Assembly: GCA_016936615.1 (NCBI GenBank) | Contig: JAFGXN010000120.1 | Span: forward strand, 1-32,948 | Direction of reading: 5' to 3' | Length of the DNA: 32,948 nucleotides | From: Spirochaetales bacterium | GTDB lineage: Bacteria > Spirochaetota > Spirochaetia > JAFGXN01 | Part shown: positions 16,898-25,572 of the stretch, one piece after another | How positions within the stretch are numbered: the stretch's first letter is position 1 | Layout of the letters: the number at the start of each line of letters is the position of its first letter | Notes under the pieces: model-generated | The model's input: the letters and a program-made list of their open reading frames with translations, nothing else | What the model was told of the DNA's origin: nothing | Database searches by the model: none | Program-made: the position numbers and the translations under genes

Positions 16898-17754
16898 CTT
16901 ATATCTCCTGATAATACATATATATATTTCAATTTGCTAAAGTCAGCATATGGGCGTAAAAAGATGATTGAGGAATTTTCCCAAGCTCTTTTTTCGATTT
17001 TCTCAACATAACCAATTGGAATTCCTTCAGGGAAAAGTTGACTATCCATTGATGTCGTAATTAGAGCTCCGATAGCAATTGGTTGATTTTCAAGGTTTTT
17101 CTCAGCTCCAATATACTTTAATGTGAGAAAATTATTAAAGCTTCCAAGCCCTTCGACTAACCCTCTGTGGTATGTGTTTTCAACAATACCACCAGTCCCA
17201 AATTTCTCAGAAAAGATTGGAATAACTGTAGAGCTGACTATATTGACAGTGTCTATTTTACCAATTAAAAATATACCACTATCATCATATCCGACAACTG
17301 GCATATCTTTTTTTATGTTATGCCCACGACCTAGATTGATTGTGATAATATTATTAGTATTGCTTGGCGAACCTGAGATTATAATTCCAGGTATATTTGA
17401 GTATTCTAGCCGCCTTGAAAAATTTATAACATGTCTTAGCTCTTGATTTTCTAATACTAACTGGTCATACAGTGCAGTTTTTTGTCTCTCTTCCAATAGC
17501 AATTTTTCAAGTTCAGTATTTTGCTCTAACAGGACCTTGTTAGATTTTAAACTTCTAAAGCCTCCGACTATAGATTCTCCAAAACCACCAAATAGATGTT
17601 GAAAAGCTCCAGAAGCGCCACTTCCGAAGTTTTTCATATTCTCTCTACTTCCTGTCTCAGAAAAAACAATCATCGAGAATGATATAAATAGTAAAAATGC
17701 GAAAAATAGAATTTTTAGTTTATTTAGAATAAATTCTAAAAGCTGATTCCACAT
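16894..17754 (-). CDS. mreC: Rod shape-determining protein MreC
   Basis: A 286-residue bitopic protein: a membrane anchor at about 12-32, a coiled coil at about 68-108 (NKVLLEQNTELEKLLLEERQ), and a periplasmic beta domain containing GIIISGSPSNTNNIITINLG (about 120-140) and the GIVENTYHRGLVEG region. MreC forms filaments that activate PBP2-RodA. Its ATG directly follows the mreB stop with no gap, so it is co-translated with mreB. Confidence 0.94.
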   Translation of the reverse strand: MWNQLLEFILNKLKILFFAFLLFISFSMIVFSETGSRENMKNFGSGASGAFQHLFGGFGESIVGGFRSLKSNKVLLEQNTELEKLLLEERQKTALYDQLVLENQELRHVINFSRRLEYSNIPGIIISGSPSNTNNIITINLGRGHNIKKDMPVVGYDDSGIFLIGKIDTVNIVSSTVIPIFSEKFGTGGIVENTYHRGLVEGLGSFNNFLTLKYIGAEKNLENQPIAIGALITTSMDSQLFPEGIPIGYVEKIEKRAWENSSIIFLRPYADFSKLKYIYVLSGDIR

Positions 17755-18780
17755 TTATAAGATCCAATTATCCATTCCATGCTTTTGAGCTTGATCCAGG
17801 CAGATTCCAGCACCTTTGACAACACACAACAGTGGATCTTCAGCTAAAATAACTGGAACACCTGTCTCTTGTGCAACTAGCTTTGGCAATCCACTTAAAA
17901 GTGAACCTCCACCTGTCATTACAATACCTCTCTCCATGATGTCTGATGAAAGCTCAGGAGGGGTCTGTCCTAATGTTCGCTTGATTTGCTCAACAATTGT
18001 TCCTACTGGTTCACGTAAGGCTTCTAGTAATTCAACAGAATCTAGCTCAAGTCTTCGAGGAAGACCAGTTATTGCATCAGTACCTTTGATCTCTTTTTTT
18101 AGAACTTTTGAAACTGGTAGAGCTGTTCCAATCTCCATCTTTAGTGATTCCGCAGTGTGCTGGCCAATTATAAGATTATGAACACTTCTTACATGTTTGA
18201 TTATAGATTCATCAAATTCATCACCACCGATTCTGATAGCTTTTGTTAGAACTAGTGAGCCAAGAGAAAGTACAGAAATTTCGGTAGTTCCTCCACCAAT
18301 ATCACAGACCATTGTTCCCGCAGGTTCGTAGATTGGAATTCCAGCACCAATTGCTGCAGCCTTAGACTCATATATCAACTCAACACTCTTCGCGCCAGCT
18401 TTGAGTGCACTAACCTTTACTGCACGTTTTTCAACTTCGGTAATACAGCTTGGAATACCAATTACAACTAAAGGTCGAGCAATTATTCTTTTAGACATTA
18501 CCTTTGCTAGAAAGTATTTAATCATCTTCTCTGTAGTGTCAGGATCAGCAATAACTCCATCTCTCAATGGTCTAATTGCTATAATTCTATCAGGAGTTCT
18601 CCACAGCATCTTTTTCGCTTCGGAGCCCACAGCTAATACCTTATTTGTTCCTTTTTCGACAGCTACAACAGATGGTTCACTTACAACAATGCCTTTACCT
18701 TTTACATAAAGGAGTGTGTTACACGTTCCAAGATCTATACCAATGTAAGAATTAAACCCGCTGAAAAAATTTTTTGCCAT
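17755..18780 (-). CDS. mreB: Actin-like rod shape protein MreB
   Basis: A 341-residue bacterial actin that polymerises under the inner membrane and guides lateral wall synthesis. The nucleotide-binding motifs are clear: phosphate-1 [19 protein letters not shown] (residues about 13-31), phosphate-2 [17 protein letters not shown], the adenosine motif [13 protein letters not shown], and the ERGIVMTGG strand. The length is typical. AAGGAG precedes the ATG and only 15 bp separate it from the upstream TPR gene. Confidence 0.97.
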   Translation of the reverse strand: MAKNFFSGFNSYIGIDLGTCNTLLYVKGKGIVVSEPSVVAVEKGTNKVLAVGSEAKKMLWRTPDRIIAIRPLRDGVIADPDTTEKMIKYFLAKVMSKRIIARPLVVIGIPSCITEVEKRAVKVSALKAGAKSVELIYESKAAAIGAGIPIYEPAGTMVCDIGGGTTEISVLSLGSLVLTKAIRIGGDEFDESIIKHVRSVHNLIIGQHTAESLKMEIGTALPVSKVLKKEIKGTDAITGLPRRLELDSVELLEALREPVGTIVEQIKRTLGQTPPELSSDIMERGIVMTGGGSLLSGLPKLVAQETGVPVILAEDPLLCVVKGAGICLDQAQKHGMDNWIL

Positions 18781-18795
18781 AATTAAAAACTCCTT

Positions 18796-19737
18796 TTATA
18801 AATTACTAGATTCTTTGAAAGCGCCAGCATGCGACGAATTTATATTTAATGCATTGCGAAACGCAGCACGAGCCTTCACTATATTGTTTTGATTTTTGTA
18901 TATGATACCTAGATAATAATACGCATCAGCCGATTTAGGATTGTCCTTGATTATTCTATTAAAAATTTTTATTGCATTTGTATAATCTTTTTTATCTAAA
19001 TAAACCTTAGCTATCCAATACAAACAAGCATTTTTAATTGATTCATCATCAGTTGTTGTAATTATTTCATCCAAATACTTATACGCAGCATCAAGATTTC
19101 CTTTGTTGTATTCAGTTACAGCAATGATCAATCTTGATCTATCACCATTATCAAGTGTTTTTTGAAAAAACTCAAGACTTTTTTCATATATTCCTAAACT
19201 AGAATATGCTAGGCCTAACATGTAATTTATATCACTTACAGAGAACCCGTAATCAAGGGATCTCAATAGATGGTAGATTGATTGGTCGTAGAAAAAAACA
19301 CCCTTTTCAAAGTACAATTTTCCCAAGGCATAATCTATTTTTCCTGTTGTGTCCTCAATTCCAGTCGCAAAGATCTTTCGCAGATCTGATATTGCAAGAT
19401 TTATATAATTGTTTTTAAGAGAGATTTCAGGTTCAATCTCAGATTGGTAGAAGGCAGAAAGTCCTCTATATGTTAAAAGAGTATAATTGAAATGGTCACT
19501 GGCTAGTTTTCCCGAGGTGTAGTCAATGATTTCAGAGTAATTAGACTCTTTCCAAAGCTGTTGAATATCTATCTTCTTTGAACTTGATTTGATTGGTTTG
19601 ATCCATCCCAGCGACAAGGCAAGAATTAATACTATAATGCTTGTTACAAACAAGACAATTGCAGATATTTCTAAAAAGAGTAATCGTTTGTATTTTTTTT
19701 CATCATAGTATTTATATTTTTTAATTGAATGCAACAT
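18796..19737 (-). CDS. Membrane-anchored TPR protein upstream of mreB
   Basis: A 313-residue protein with a very basic N terminus (MLHSIKKYKYYDEKKYKR), one transmembrane helix (about 20-45), then several TPR repeats (for example YMLGLAYSSLGIYEKSLEFF and ADAYYYLGIIYKNQNNIVKA), predicted to lie in the periplasm. The open frame extends to 19800, but that ATG is inside the 3' end of the RNase P RNA gene on the same strand, so I choose the ATG at 19737 after AAGAAGAG. Position directly before mreB suggests, but does not show, a role in wall growth. Confidence 0.82.
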   Translation of the reverse strand: MLHSIKKYKYYDEKKYKRLLFLEISAIVLFVTSIIVLILALSLGWIKPIKSSSKKIDIQQLWKESNYSEIIDYTSGKLASDHFNYTLLTYRGLSAFYQSEIEPEISLKNNYINLAISDLRKIFATGIEDTTGKIDYALGKLYFEKGVFFYDQSIYHLLRSLDYGFSVSDINYMLGLAYSSLGIYEKSLEFFQKTLDNGDRSRLIIAVTEYNKGNLDAAYKYLDEIITTTDDESIKNACLYWIAKVYLDKKDYTNAIKIFNRIIKDNPKSADAYYYLGIIYKNQNNIVKARAAFRNALNINSSHAGAFKESSNL

Positions 19738-19754
19738 ATTTCTCTTCTTACTAT

Positions 19755-19770
19755 AAAAAAAATGCAGATC
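19755..19770 (-). terminator. Terminator formed by the 3' end of RNase P RNA
   Basis: The 3' strand of helix P1 (GATCTGC) is followed directly on the minus strand by eight T residues (19762-19755). Pairing with the 5' GCAGATC at 20115-20109 would end the RNA; some read-through into the TPR/mre genes is possible. Confidence 0.55.
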
Positions 19771-20115
19771 TGTAAGCCGGGTTCTGTAATCGGTAGCCAT
19801 CTATCTACGCTAAGACTCACACCTTAGCTCTAGCAACTTACCCGCAAATATAGGCGAACAACCATTTGCTGTTTAGCTTTGCTCCAGATGAGGTTTACCA
19901 GCATCTTCTGTTGCCAGAAAATCGGTGAGCTCTTACCTCACCCTTTCACCCTTACCATACCTCTCAAGCAAGCTTAAAAAGTATGGCGGTCTTGTTTCTG
20001 TGGCACTTTCTGTCTCTTTTTCTAAAAAAAGAGCCCGGGAGTTACCCGGCATCTTGTTCTATGGAGCCCGGACTTTCCTCTTTTTAACTTAATAAAAAGC
20101 GACTACCCGATCTGC
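19764..20115 (-). ncRNA. rnpB: RNase P RNA (class A)
   Basis: The catalytic RNA of RNase P, which cuts the 5' leader from pre-tRNA. About 352 nt. Hallmarks on the minus strand, in order: 5' GCAGATCGGGTAGTCGC, the P4 strand and conserved core GAGGAAAGTCCGGGC, GTGCCACAGAAAC, GGTGAAAGGGTGAGGTAAGA, GGTAAACCTCATCTGGAGCA, AGATAGATGGCTACCG, and the 3' ACAGAACCCGGCTTAC ending in the P1 strand GATCTGC. All universally conserved blocks appear intact. It sits between the Zn-ribbon gene and the TPR gene in the same direction. Confidence 0.96.
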
Positions 20116-20123
20116 AAATTAAA

Positions 20124-20918
20124 TTAAATATCAAAATCATCCATTTTGACCAAATCTGCCAATCCACCAGCTTCTTCTTCGTCAAAAGCATAATCTTCAG
20201 TAGCAATATTTTGTTCATCTTTGTATTGTAGAACTCTACTACAGTAAGGACAAAATTTAATCTCTTTCTCACGTCGTACATCATTAACAAAGCTAGCAGA
20301 AAGTGTCATGTAACAGCCGTTACATACATTATTCTTCAAGCTAACAATACCAAGACCCTCTTTGTTCTTTACAATTCTGTCAAATTTAAAGATAATATCA
20401 GGAGTAAGTGTAGGAGTAATCTTATCTTCTTTCTGTTTTAACTCTTCAAGTTCAGCATTTCTAACATCAAGCAGTTCATCAATCTTTGATTTTTCAAGAT
20501 TTAGCTCTTCTTCCTGCTCTTTAATCAAAAATTCACTTCTTCTGATAGTCTCTCGTAGCTCATCAAGCTCCATCTCTTCTTTTCGAATACTCTTTCGAAG
20601 ATTCTGCTCTTTGTCATTTGTATCTTTAATCTGCTTATCTAAAATTTCATACTCTCTCTGAGATTCAGCTATTTCCATACTCTTTTCATACTCTTCTCTT
20701 TGAGTCTCAATTTCAGCTAATTTCTCTTTAAGCCGATTTAATTTACCCTCTTTTTTTTCAGCATGACCATTCTTGTCGATATAGTTTTTCTTTAGCCTAG
20801 CAACCATCTCTTTCTTAGTTGCCAGAGATTTAGGAATTTCTTTCTTTTCACTTAAAAGTTGATACTTCCTTTGTAAAATTTCCTGTAGTTCTTTAAGATT
20901 ATCAAAAATATTTTCCAT
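20124..20918 (-). CDS. Coiled-coil Zn-ribbon protein (COG1579 type)
   Basis: A 264-residue protein. Residues about 1-175 are a long Lys/Glu-rich coiled coil, followed by a zinc ribbon with CNGC (about 199-202) and CPYC (about 223-226), then an acidic tail (FDEEEAGGLADLVKMDDFDI). The family is a predicted nucleic-acid- or protein-binding protein found widely in bacteria, with no firm function. AGGGGA before the ATG supports the start. It lies 14 bp after rpoD and ends 8 bp before rnpB. Confidence 0.85.
   Translation of the reverse strand: MENIFDNLKELQEILQRKYQLLSEKKEIPKSLATKKEMVARLKKNYIDKNGHAEKKEGKLNRLKEKLAEIETQREEYEKSMEIAESQREYEILDKQIKDTNDKEQNLRKSIRKEEMELDELRETIRRSEFLIKEQEEELNLEKSKIDELLDVRNAELEELKQKEDKITPTLTPDIIFKFDRIVKNKEGLGIVSLKNNVCNGCYMTLSASFVNDVRREKEIKFCPYCSRVLQYKDEQNIATEDYAFDEEEAGGLADLVKMDDFDI
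20125..20153 (-). promoter_or_regulatory. Possible rnpB promoter inside the end of the upstream CDS
   Basis: TTGGTC (20153-20148) and TATTTA (20130-20125) are separated by 17 bp on the minus strand, ending 9 bp before the RNA 5' end. Both hexamers lie within the last codons of the Zn-ribbon gene. The match is moderate. Confidence 0.4.
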
Positions 20919-20932
20919 TATTCTTCCCCTTA

Positions 20933-22759
20933 TTAATCTTCAACATAATCTTTTAGTCGTCGACTTTGTTTTGGTCTTCTCAATCTTCTTAAGGCCTTAG
21001 CCTCAATTTGCCTAATTCTTTCCCTAGTAACATTAAAATACAAGCCAACCTCTTCGAGAGTTAAAGAATAACCATCATCTAGTCCAAATCTCATTCTTAA
21101 TACCTCTTGCTCTCGTGGAGGAAGATCTTCAAGAACTTCTCTAATCTGCTCTTGCAATAATTTAAAAGCAGTCTGATTTGCTGGATTCTCGATATCTTTA
21201 TCTTCAATAAAATCACCAAGTAATGAATCTTCCTCTTCTCCAATTGGAGTCTCAAGAGAAATAGGCTCTTTAGCTACATTCTTTACAGATTTAACCTTAG
21301 CTACAGGCCATCCTAACTTCTCAGCTATCTCATCATCAGTAGGTTCGCGTCCATACAGCTGCATCAAGTGTCTAGACTCGTTGACAACCTTATTTATCTG
21401 CTCAATCATATGAACTGGAACTCGTATTGTTCTTGCTTGATCAGAGATCGAACGGGTAATAGCTTGTCTAATCCACCAAGTTGCGTAGGTAGAAAATTTA
21501 AAGCCTTTCTCATACTCAAACTTCTCGACAGCCTTTATCAGTCCTATATTTCCTTCTTGAACTAAGTCAAAAAAATGCAATCCTCTGTTAGTATACTTCT
21601 TTGCAATACTTACGACAAGTCTTAAATTTGCTTGAATTAACTTATCTTTAGCATTTTGAAGCATAATTCTTCCACGGTGAATTTCATTTGCGCGGAATAA
21701 AATATTTTCAATTGAATCTTCAAAAATAATCTCAAGTTCCTTAAGTTTTTTTTCTTTCATTTGAATATCGCGGATTTTTTCTTTTATAATATCTGCGCCG
21801 ATTCCCAGTTTCTGTTCAATCTGATTCTTCTTTGAAGGAACTGCTAGCTCTCGTCCAAGCATTCTCAATTCTCTAGAACTAGAAACTTGAAGCTCTCTCT
21901 CTAACTTAGATTGTTCAGCTCTGAAATCATTGATTTTTTTTTCAGAATCGATGAATTTTTCAGAAAAAAGCTTGATTTCATCTGCATGTAAATCAAAATC
22001 TTTAAGATCTGACAAAAGAGCTTTTTGTTTTTTTAGAAGATCTTCATTGCCAACAATTGTCTCTCCAGCTTTTAGCAAATCATATTTAAAATCAACATAT
22101 TTCTTAAGCTTATTCATCTCGCCTTTTACTTGATCTTTGTAGCAACTCATAAGTCTTCGTTTTTCAGCTAGATAGTCAGCATGTTCTTTCTTAGTTAAAT
22201 CCATCTCTTCGAGATTTTCTTTTCTAAAAATTTTATCAGCAATTTCATAGATTTCAGTAATTATAATGCCTGATTCAAGGAGAATGCTTTTGATAATCTG
22301 CTCACCTTTTTCCATCTTCTTAGAAAGTTCAACCTCTTCCTCAGCAGATAGAAGTTTCTTCTTTCCAATATCCTTAAGGTATAATCGAATAGGATCATCT
22401 ATAGACGCTTCTTTTGCAGATTGTTGAACCATCTTTTTAGGTTTATCCTTTGCCTTTGGTTTGACAATAATCTCTTCATCATCTTCTACAACATCAGCCT
22501 TTACAATGCCTGAGATATCATCATCAGAATCGTCAAAATCATCAGAGTCCTCATCAGGAAGTGTAAAATCCTCATCCTCATCAACTTCGTCTTCTATAAC
22601 AATTTTCTTTTTTTCAAGTTCATTTAGTACAACTTCAATCTTATCTGGATTCAAATTTTTAGGAAGAAAATCATTAATCTCATCGTAAGAAACAGATTTC
22701 TTTTTCTGAGCATAATCCATTAATTCTTTAAATCCTGGAATGTTATCAATCTCTATCAT
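20933..22759 (-). CDS. rpoD: Primary RNA polymerase sigma factor (sigma-70)
   Basis: A 608-residue housekeeping sigma factor. A region 1.1-like N terminus (about 1-50) is followed by an acidic linker (about 55-90), region 1.2 ([20 protein letters not shown], about 121-140), a long helical non-conserved region, region 2 ([20 protein letters not shown] from about 380, with [14 protein letters not shown] for -10 recognition), region 3, and region 4 ([16 protein letters not shown] from about 544; [22 protein letters not shown]). It overlaps the dnaG stop by 14 bp; GGGGA supplies the ribosome site. Confidence 0.97.
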   Translation of the reverse strand: MIEIDNIPGFKELMDYAQKKKSVSYDEINDFLPKNLNPDKIEVVLNELEKKKIVIEDEVDEDEDFTLPDEDSDDFDDSDDDISGIVKADVVEDDEEIIVKPKAKDKPKKMVQQSAKEASIDDPIRLYLKDIGKKKLLSAEEEVELSKKMEKGEQIIKSILLESGIIITEIYEIADKIFRKENLEEMDLTKKEHADYLAEKRRLMSCYKDQVKGEMNKLKKYVDFKYDLLKAGETIVGNEDLLKKQKALLSDLKDFDLHADEIKLFSEKFIDSEKKINDFRAEQSKLERELQVSSSRELRMLGRELAVPSKKNQIEQKLGIGADIIKEKIRDIQMKEKKLKELEIIFEDSIENILFRANEIHRGRIMLQNAKDKLIQANLRLVVSIAKKYTNRGLHFFDLVQEGNIGLIKAVEKFEYEKGFKFSTYATWWIRQAITRSISDQARTIRVPVHMIEQINKVVNESRHLMQLYGREPTDDEIAEKLGWPVAKVKSVKNVAKEPISLETPIGEEEDSLLGDFIEDKDIENPANQTAFKLLQEQIREVLEDLPPREQEVLRMRFGLDDGYSLTLEEVGLYFNVTRERIRQIEAKALRRLRRPKQSRRLKDYVED

Positions 22760-24536
22760 TTATTTTCCCCAAATTATTTATTTCTTCATCAATACATCTA
22801 ATCTCGTTTAGCATCATCTCTTGTGCTGAAACATCACCTTCAAGTTCATACCTTGAACAATCTTTTAGGAATTTTTCCTTTAATAAGCGTAATTTATTCA
22901 TCTTAATCGTGTAGAATAAACTACTTATATTATTATCGGACATATTAGCAATTTCATCAGCTTTCTCTGATATTTTTTTTGTGAGAAAATCTCTTAACTC
23001 ATCACTCTCTATATTATTAAGAATGGAAAAAGTCTGCATCTCCTCACTGCGGTAGCTCTCTTCTAAGGCAATGTACATCTCTCTAAGCATTTCATCTTCA
23101 ATCTCTTCTAAAGGTAGGTACCTCCTTACCTCTTTAAAATACTTAGGGTTTGCGATAGAGACAAGTAACAAATTCATTTCGATGCTAGAATTAAGCATAA
23201 TTTTCTTTTCTACAGGACGATTCGGCTTAAAAGATAGCCTTTTTTCTCCCTCTACATACTTCTTGAATTCTAGCTCCAAAGCCTTTTTGTTTACGTTAAA
23301 TTCATCTGCAACCCTTGTTAATAAGCCGTCTTTTCTTATTTCAGAACTCTGTCCTGCAATAAATTTAAAAAGAGACCTAATGATTTGCTCCTTATTTGTG
23401 TAATCTGTTATGTCAATACCTTTTTGGTATTTTTTAAGCAGATATTCAAAACTATTTATAGAATAATTTAGAGTTTTTTTCAATCCTTCTTTGCCATTTT
23501 TTTCAATTATTTCAGAAGGATCTGAAGATCCAAAGTTATCTACAATCTCAGCATCAATTCCTTGCTGTTGTAGGATGTAGATAGTTTTTTCAGCTGCCTT
23601 TAATCCAGCCTCGTCAGGATCAAAAAACAGCTTAGCACTCTTGATATATTTTTTTAAAATTAAAGCCTGGTTCTCGGTGAAGGCTGTACCTAAAGGAGCA
23701 ACTGCATTCTCAACACCAGCATCATGCATCGCTAGTACATCAAAATTACCCTCAACAATAAAAAGATTTTTCTTATTTCTAATCTCCTTAATCCCTTCGT
23801 ACAAGCCAAAGAGATTCTCTTTTTTCTTATAGATAATAGTCTCAGGGCTATTGATATATTTAGGACCATTATCTGCAAGAGTTCGCCCACTAAAGGCAAT
23901 TGTCCTACCCTTAATATCTCGGACAGGGAAGATTATTCTGTTGTAAAAGATTGTTAAAGACTCTTTCTTCGCAGAAAAGAGCCCAGACTCACGTAAAAAT
24001 TCCTTTGAATAATTCTTTGAAAGTAAAAAATCATACAACCATTCACCTTTTGAAGGAGCATAACCAATATTAAACTTTTTCAATGTTTCATCAGAGATCT
24101 TACGACCTTCTAAATATTTTAAGGCTTCAGGAGAAGATTTTTTTTCAAAAAGAAAATAGTGAAAAAGATCTGCTACCTTCTGATAAAGCTGGTAGAATTG
24201 GTCCTTTTTCTTTTCTTCTTCAGAAAAAGTCTTAGAAAACCCATCTTTAGGAATCTCAACACCTGCCTTCTTCGCTAAGAGTTCGACAGATTCGACAAAG
24301 CTCATGTGTTCAACTTCCTGAATAAAGTGGATAAGATTTCCACCCTTCTGGCAACCAAAGCAAAAAAATAGATTCTTTTCAGGAGTAATAGAAAAAGAAG
24401 GAGTCTTCTCGTTGTGAAAAGGACAGCATCCCCAATATTTGTTACCCTTTAAATTAAGATTAACATATTGAGATACTACATCTACCATAGAGATCTTATT
24501 TAGAATTGCTTCTATTATTGACTGATCAATTTTCAC
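22746..24536 (-). CDS. dnaG: DNA primase DnaG
   Basis: A 596-residue primase that makes RNA primers at the replication fork. The zinc-binding domain has C38, H41, C59 and C62 (CPFH, CFGC); the RNA polymerase/TOPRIM core has [14 protein letters not shown] (about 260) and the metal-binding [11 protein letters not shown] (about 304), where the family usually has DGD; the C-terminal part is helical, as expected for helicase binding. The start codon is GTG with AGG upstream. Order dnaG-rpoD recalls the macromolecular synthesis operon, here without rpsU. Confidence 0.96.
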   Translation of the reverse strand: MKIDQSIIEAILNKISMVDVVSQYVNLNLKGNKYWGCCPFHNEKTPSFSITPEKNLFFCFGCQKGGNLIHFIQEVEHMSFVESVELLAKKAGVEIPKDGFSKTFSEEEKKKDQFYQLYQKVADLFHYFLFEKKSSPEALKYLEGRKISDETLKKFNIGYAPSKGEWLYDFLLSKNYSKEFLRESGLFSAKKESLTIFYNRIIFPVRDIKGRTIAFSGRTLADNGPKYINSPETIIYKKKENLFGLYEGIKEIRNKKNLFIVEGNFDVLAMHDAGVENAVAPLGTAFTENQALILKKYIKSAKLFFDPDEAGLKAAEKTIYILQQQGIDAEIVDNFGSSDPSEIIEKNGKEGLKKTLNYSINSFEYLLKKYQKGIDITDYTNKEQIIRSLFKFIAGQSSEIRKDGLLTRVADEFNVNKKALELEFKKYVEGEKRLSFKPNRPVEKKIMLNSSIEMNLLLVSIANPKYFKEVRRYLPLEEIEDEMLREMYIALEESYRSEEMQTFSILNNIESDELRDFLTKKISEKADEIANMSDNNISSLFYTIKMNKLRLLKEKFLKDCSRYELEGDVSAQEMMLNEIRCIDEEINNLGKINDRD

Positions 24537-24555
24537 TTTTACAACCTATTCAAGA

Positions 24556-25572
24556 TTATTTTATATACTGTAATTTAGCATCACGGTGGTCGCTAAATTT
24601 ATCAGAAAAAACATGTTCACCAGTAGCAGGATCTTTTAATACAAAATATAAGTAATTTGTGGTGTCAGGGTCAAGTGCAGCCTTAATTGCAACAGAACCA
24701 GGACTACAGATTGGTGCAGGCGGTAATCCTCTATACCTGTATGTGTTAAATTCGTTATCAATCTCTAGATCATTGTAATATAATCGAGAAGGCTTTTTCC
24801 CATAAAATTCCTTCAAAACATAGACAACAGTAGCACAAGATTGAAGTCTCATATTTTTTTCAAGCCGGTTATAGAAAACTGACGCAATCTTTGCAGCTTC
24901 CTCGGCACGTTTATACTCTTTTTCTACAATAGAAGCTAGAATAATAGAGTCGTATAATTGAGCAGGAGGAAGTTCTAGTAGATTGGGGTTTTTTATAAAA
25001 AAAGTCTTAACCATATATTTTACGCAATCCTGTGCTGAGAAATTACTAGGTATCAGGTATGTGTCAGGATAAAGAAATCCCTCGAGGCTTTTAAAATCAA
25101 GATTGTATGATTGCAAAATCTCAGTATTTTTAGCTGCGTCGCGAAATTCAGAAGCTTGACATATCTGAGCAGATTCAAAAATTTCAGCAACTTCGTTTAT
25201 TATCAATCCTTCAGGAACAACAACAGAGTATCTTATGACTTTACCATTCGCTAACTTATCAATCACTGACAAGACAGAATCAGATGGCGTAATTTCATAT
25301 TTACCACGTTGTATCTTAGACTTAGCGGAGAGCTTAGATAAAAATTTAAAAAAAATCTCGCTTTTTATAACACCATTTTCAGAGAGAGTCTTAGAGACTG
25401 AATAGACTGAATCACCTTTTTTTACATCAAGTAGAAAATTACTATCTAGGTTCAAAGAGTTAAATCTAGCAAATATTAACGATAAGAAAATTACCGCAGT
25501 AGCAACAATTGCTACTGCAGTATAAAGTTTCTTTTTTTTATTAAACTTATTTTTCAAGAATGAATTCAACAC
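24556..25572 (-). CDS. mltG: Endolytic murein transglycosylase MltG
   Basis: A YceG-family protein that cuts nascent glycan strands in the inner membrane and so sets their length. A basic N terminus and one membrane helix are followed by a LysM-like region (DVKKGDSVYSVSKTLSENGV) and the catalytic domain with ASIVEKEYKRAEE, whose Glu is catalytic, and GLPPAPICSPGSVAIKAAL. The usual LQSDPTV-x-Y motif reads LQSCATVVY. The frame is open to ATG 25614, inside the upstream gene without a ribosome site. I prefer GTG 25572, 7 nt after GGAAG; ATG 25614 would add 14 residues. It overlaps the upstream gene either way. Confidence 0.92.
   Translation of the reverse strand: MLNSFLKNKFNKKKKLYTAVAIVATAVIFLSLIFARFNSLNLDSNFLLDVKKGDSVYSVSKTLSENGVIKSEIFFKFLSKLSAKSKIQRGKYEITPSDSVLSVIDKLANGKVIRYSVVVPEGLIINEVAEIFESAQICQASEFRDAAKNTEILQSYNLDFKSLEGFLYPDTYLIPSNFSAQDCVKYMVKTFFIKNPNLLELPPAQLYDSIILASIVEKEYKRAEEAAKIASVFYNRLEKNMRLQSCATVVYVLKEFYGKKPSRLYYNDLEIDNEFNTYRYRGLPPAPICSPGSVAIKAALDPDTTNYLYFVLKDPATGEHVFSDKFSDHRDAKLQYIK

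Noticed and set aside
19738-19800. N-terminal extension of the TPR protein upstream of mreB
   Set aside because: The extra codons lie within the conserved 3' end of RNase P RNA and its T tract; the ATG at 19737 is a better start.
20084-20290. 68-codon ORF on the minus strand
   Set aside because: It overlaps both the Zn-ribbon CDS and the 5' end of rnpB in another frame, with no ribosome site.
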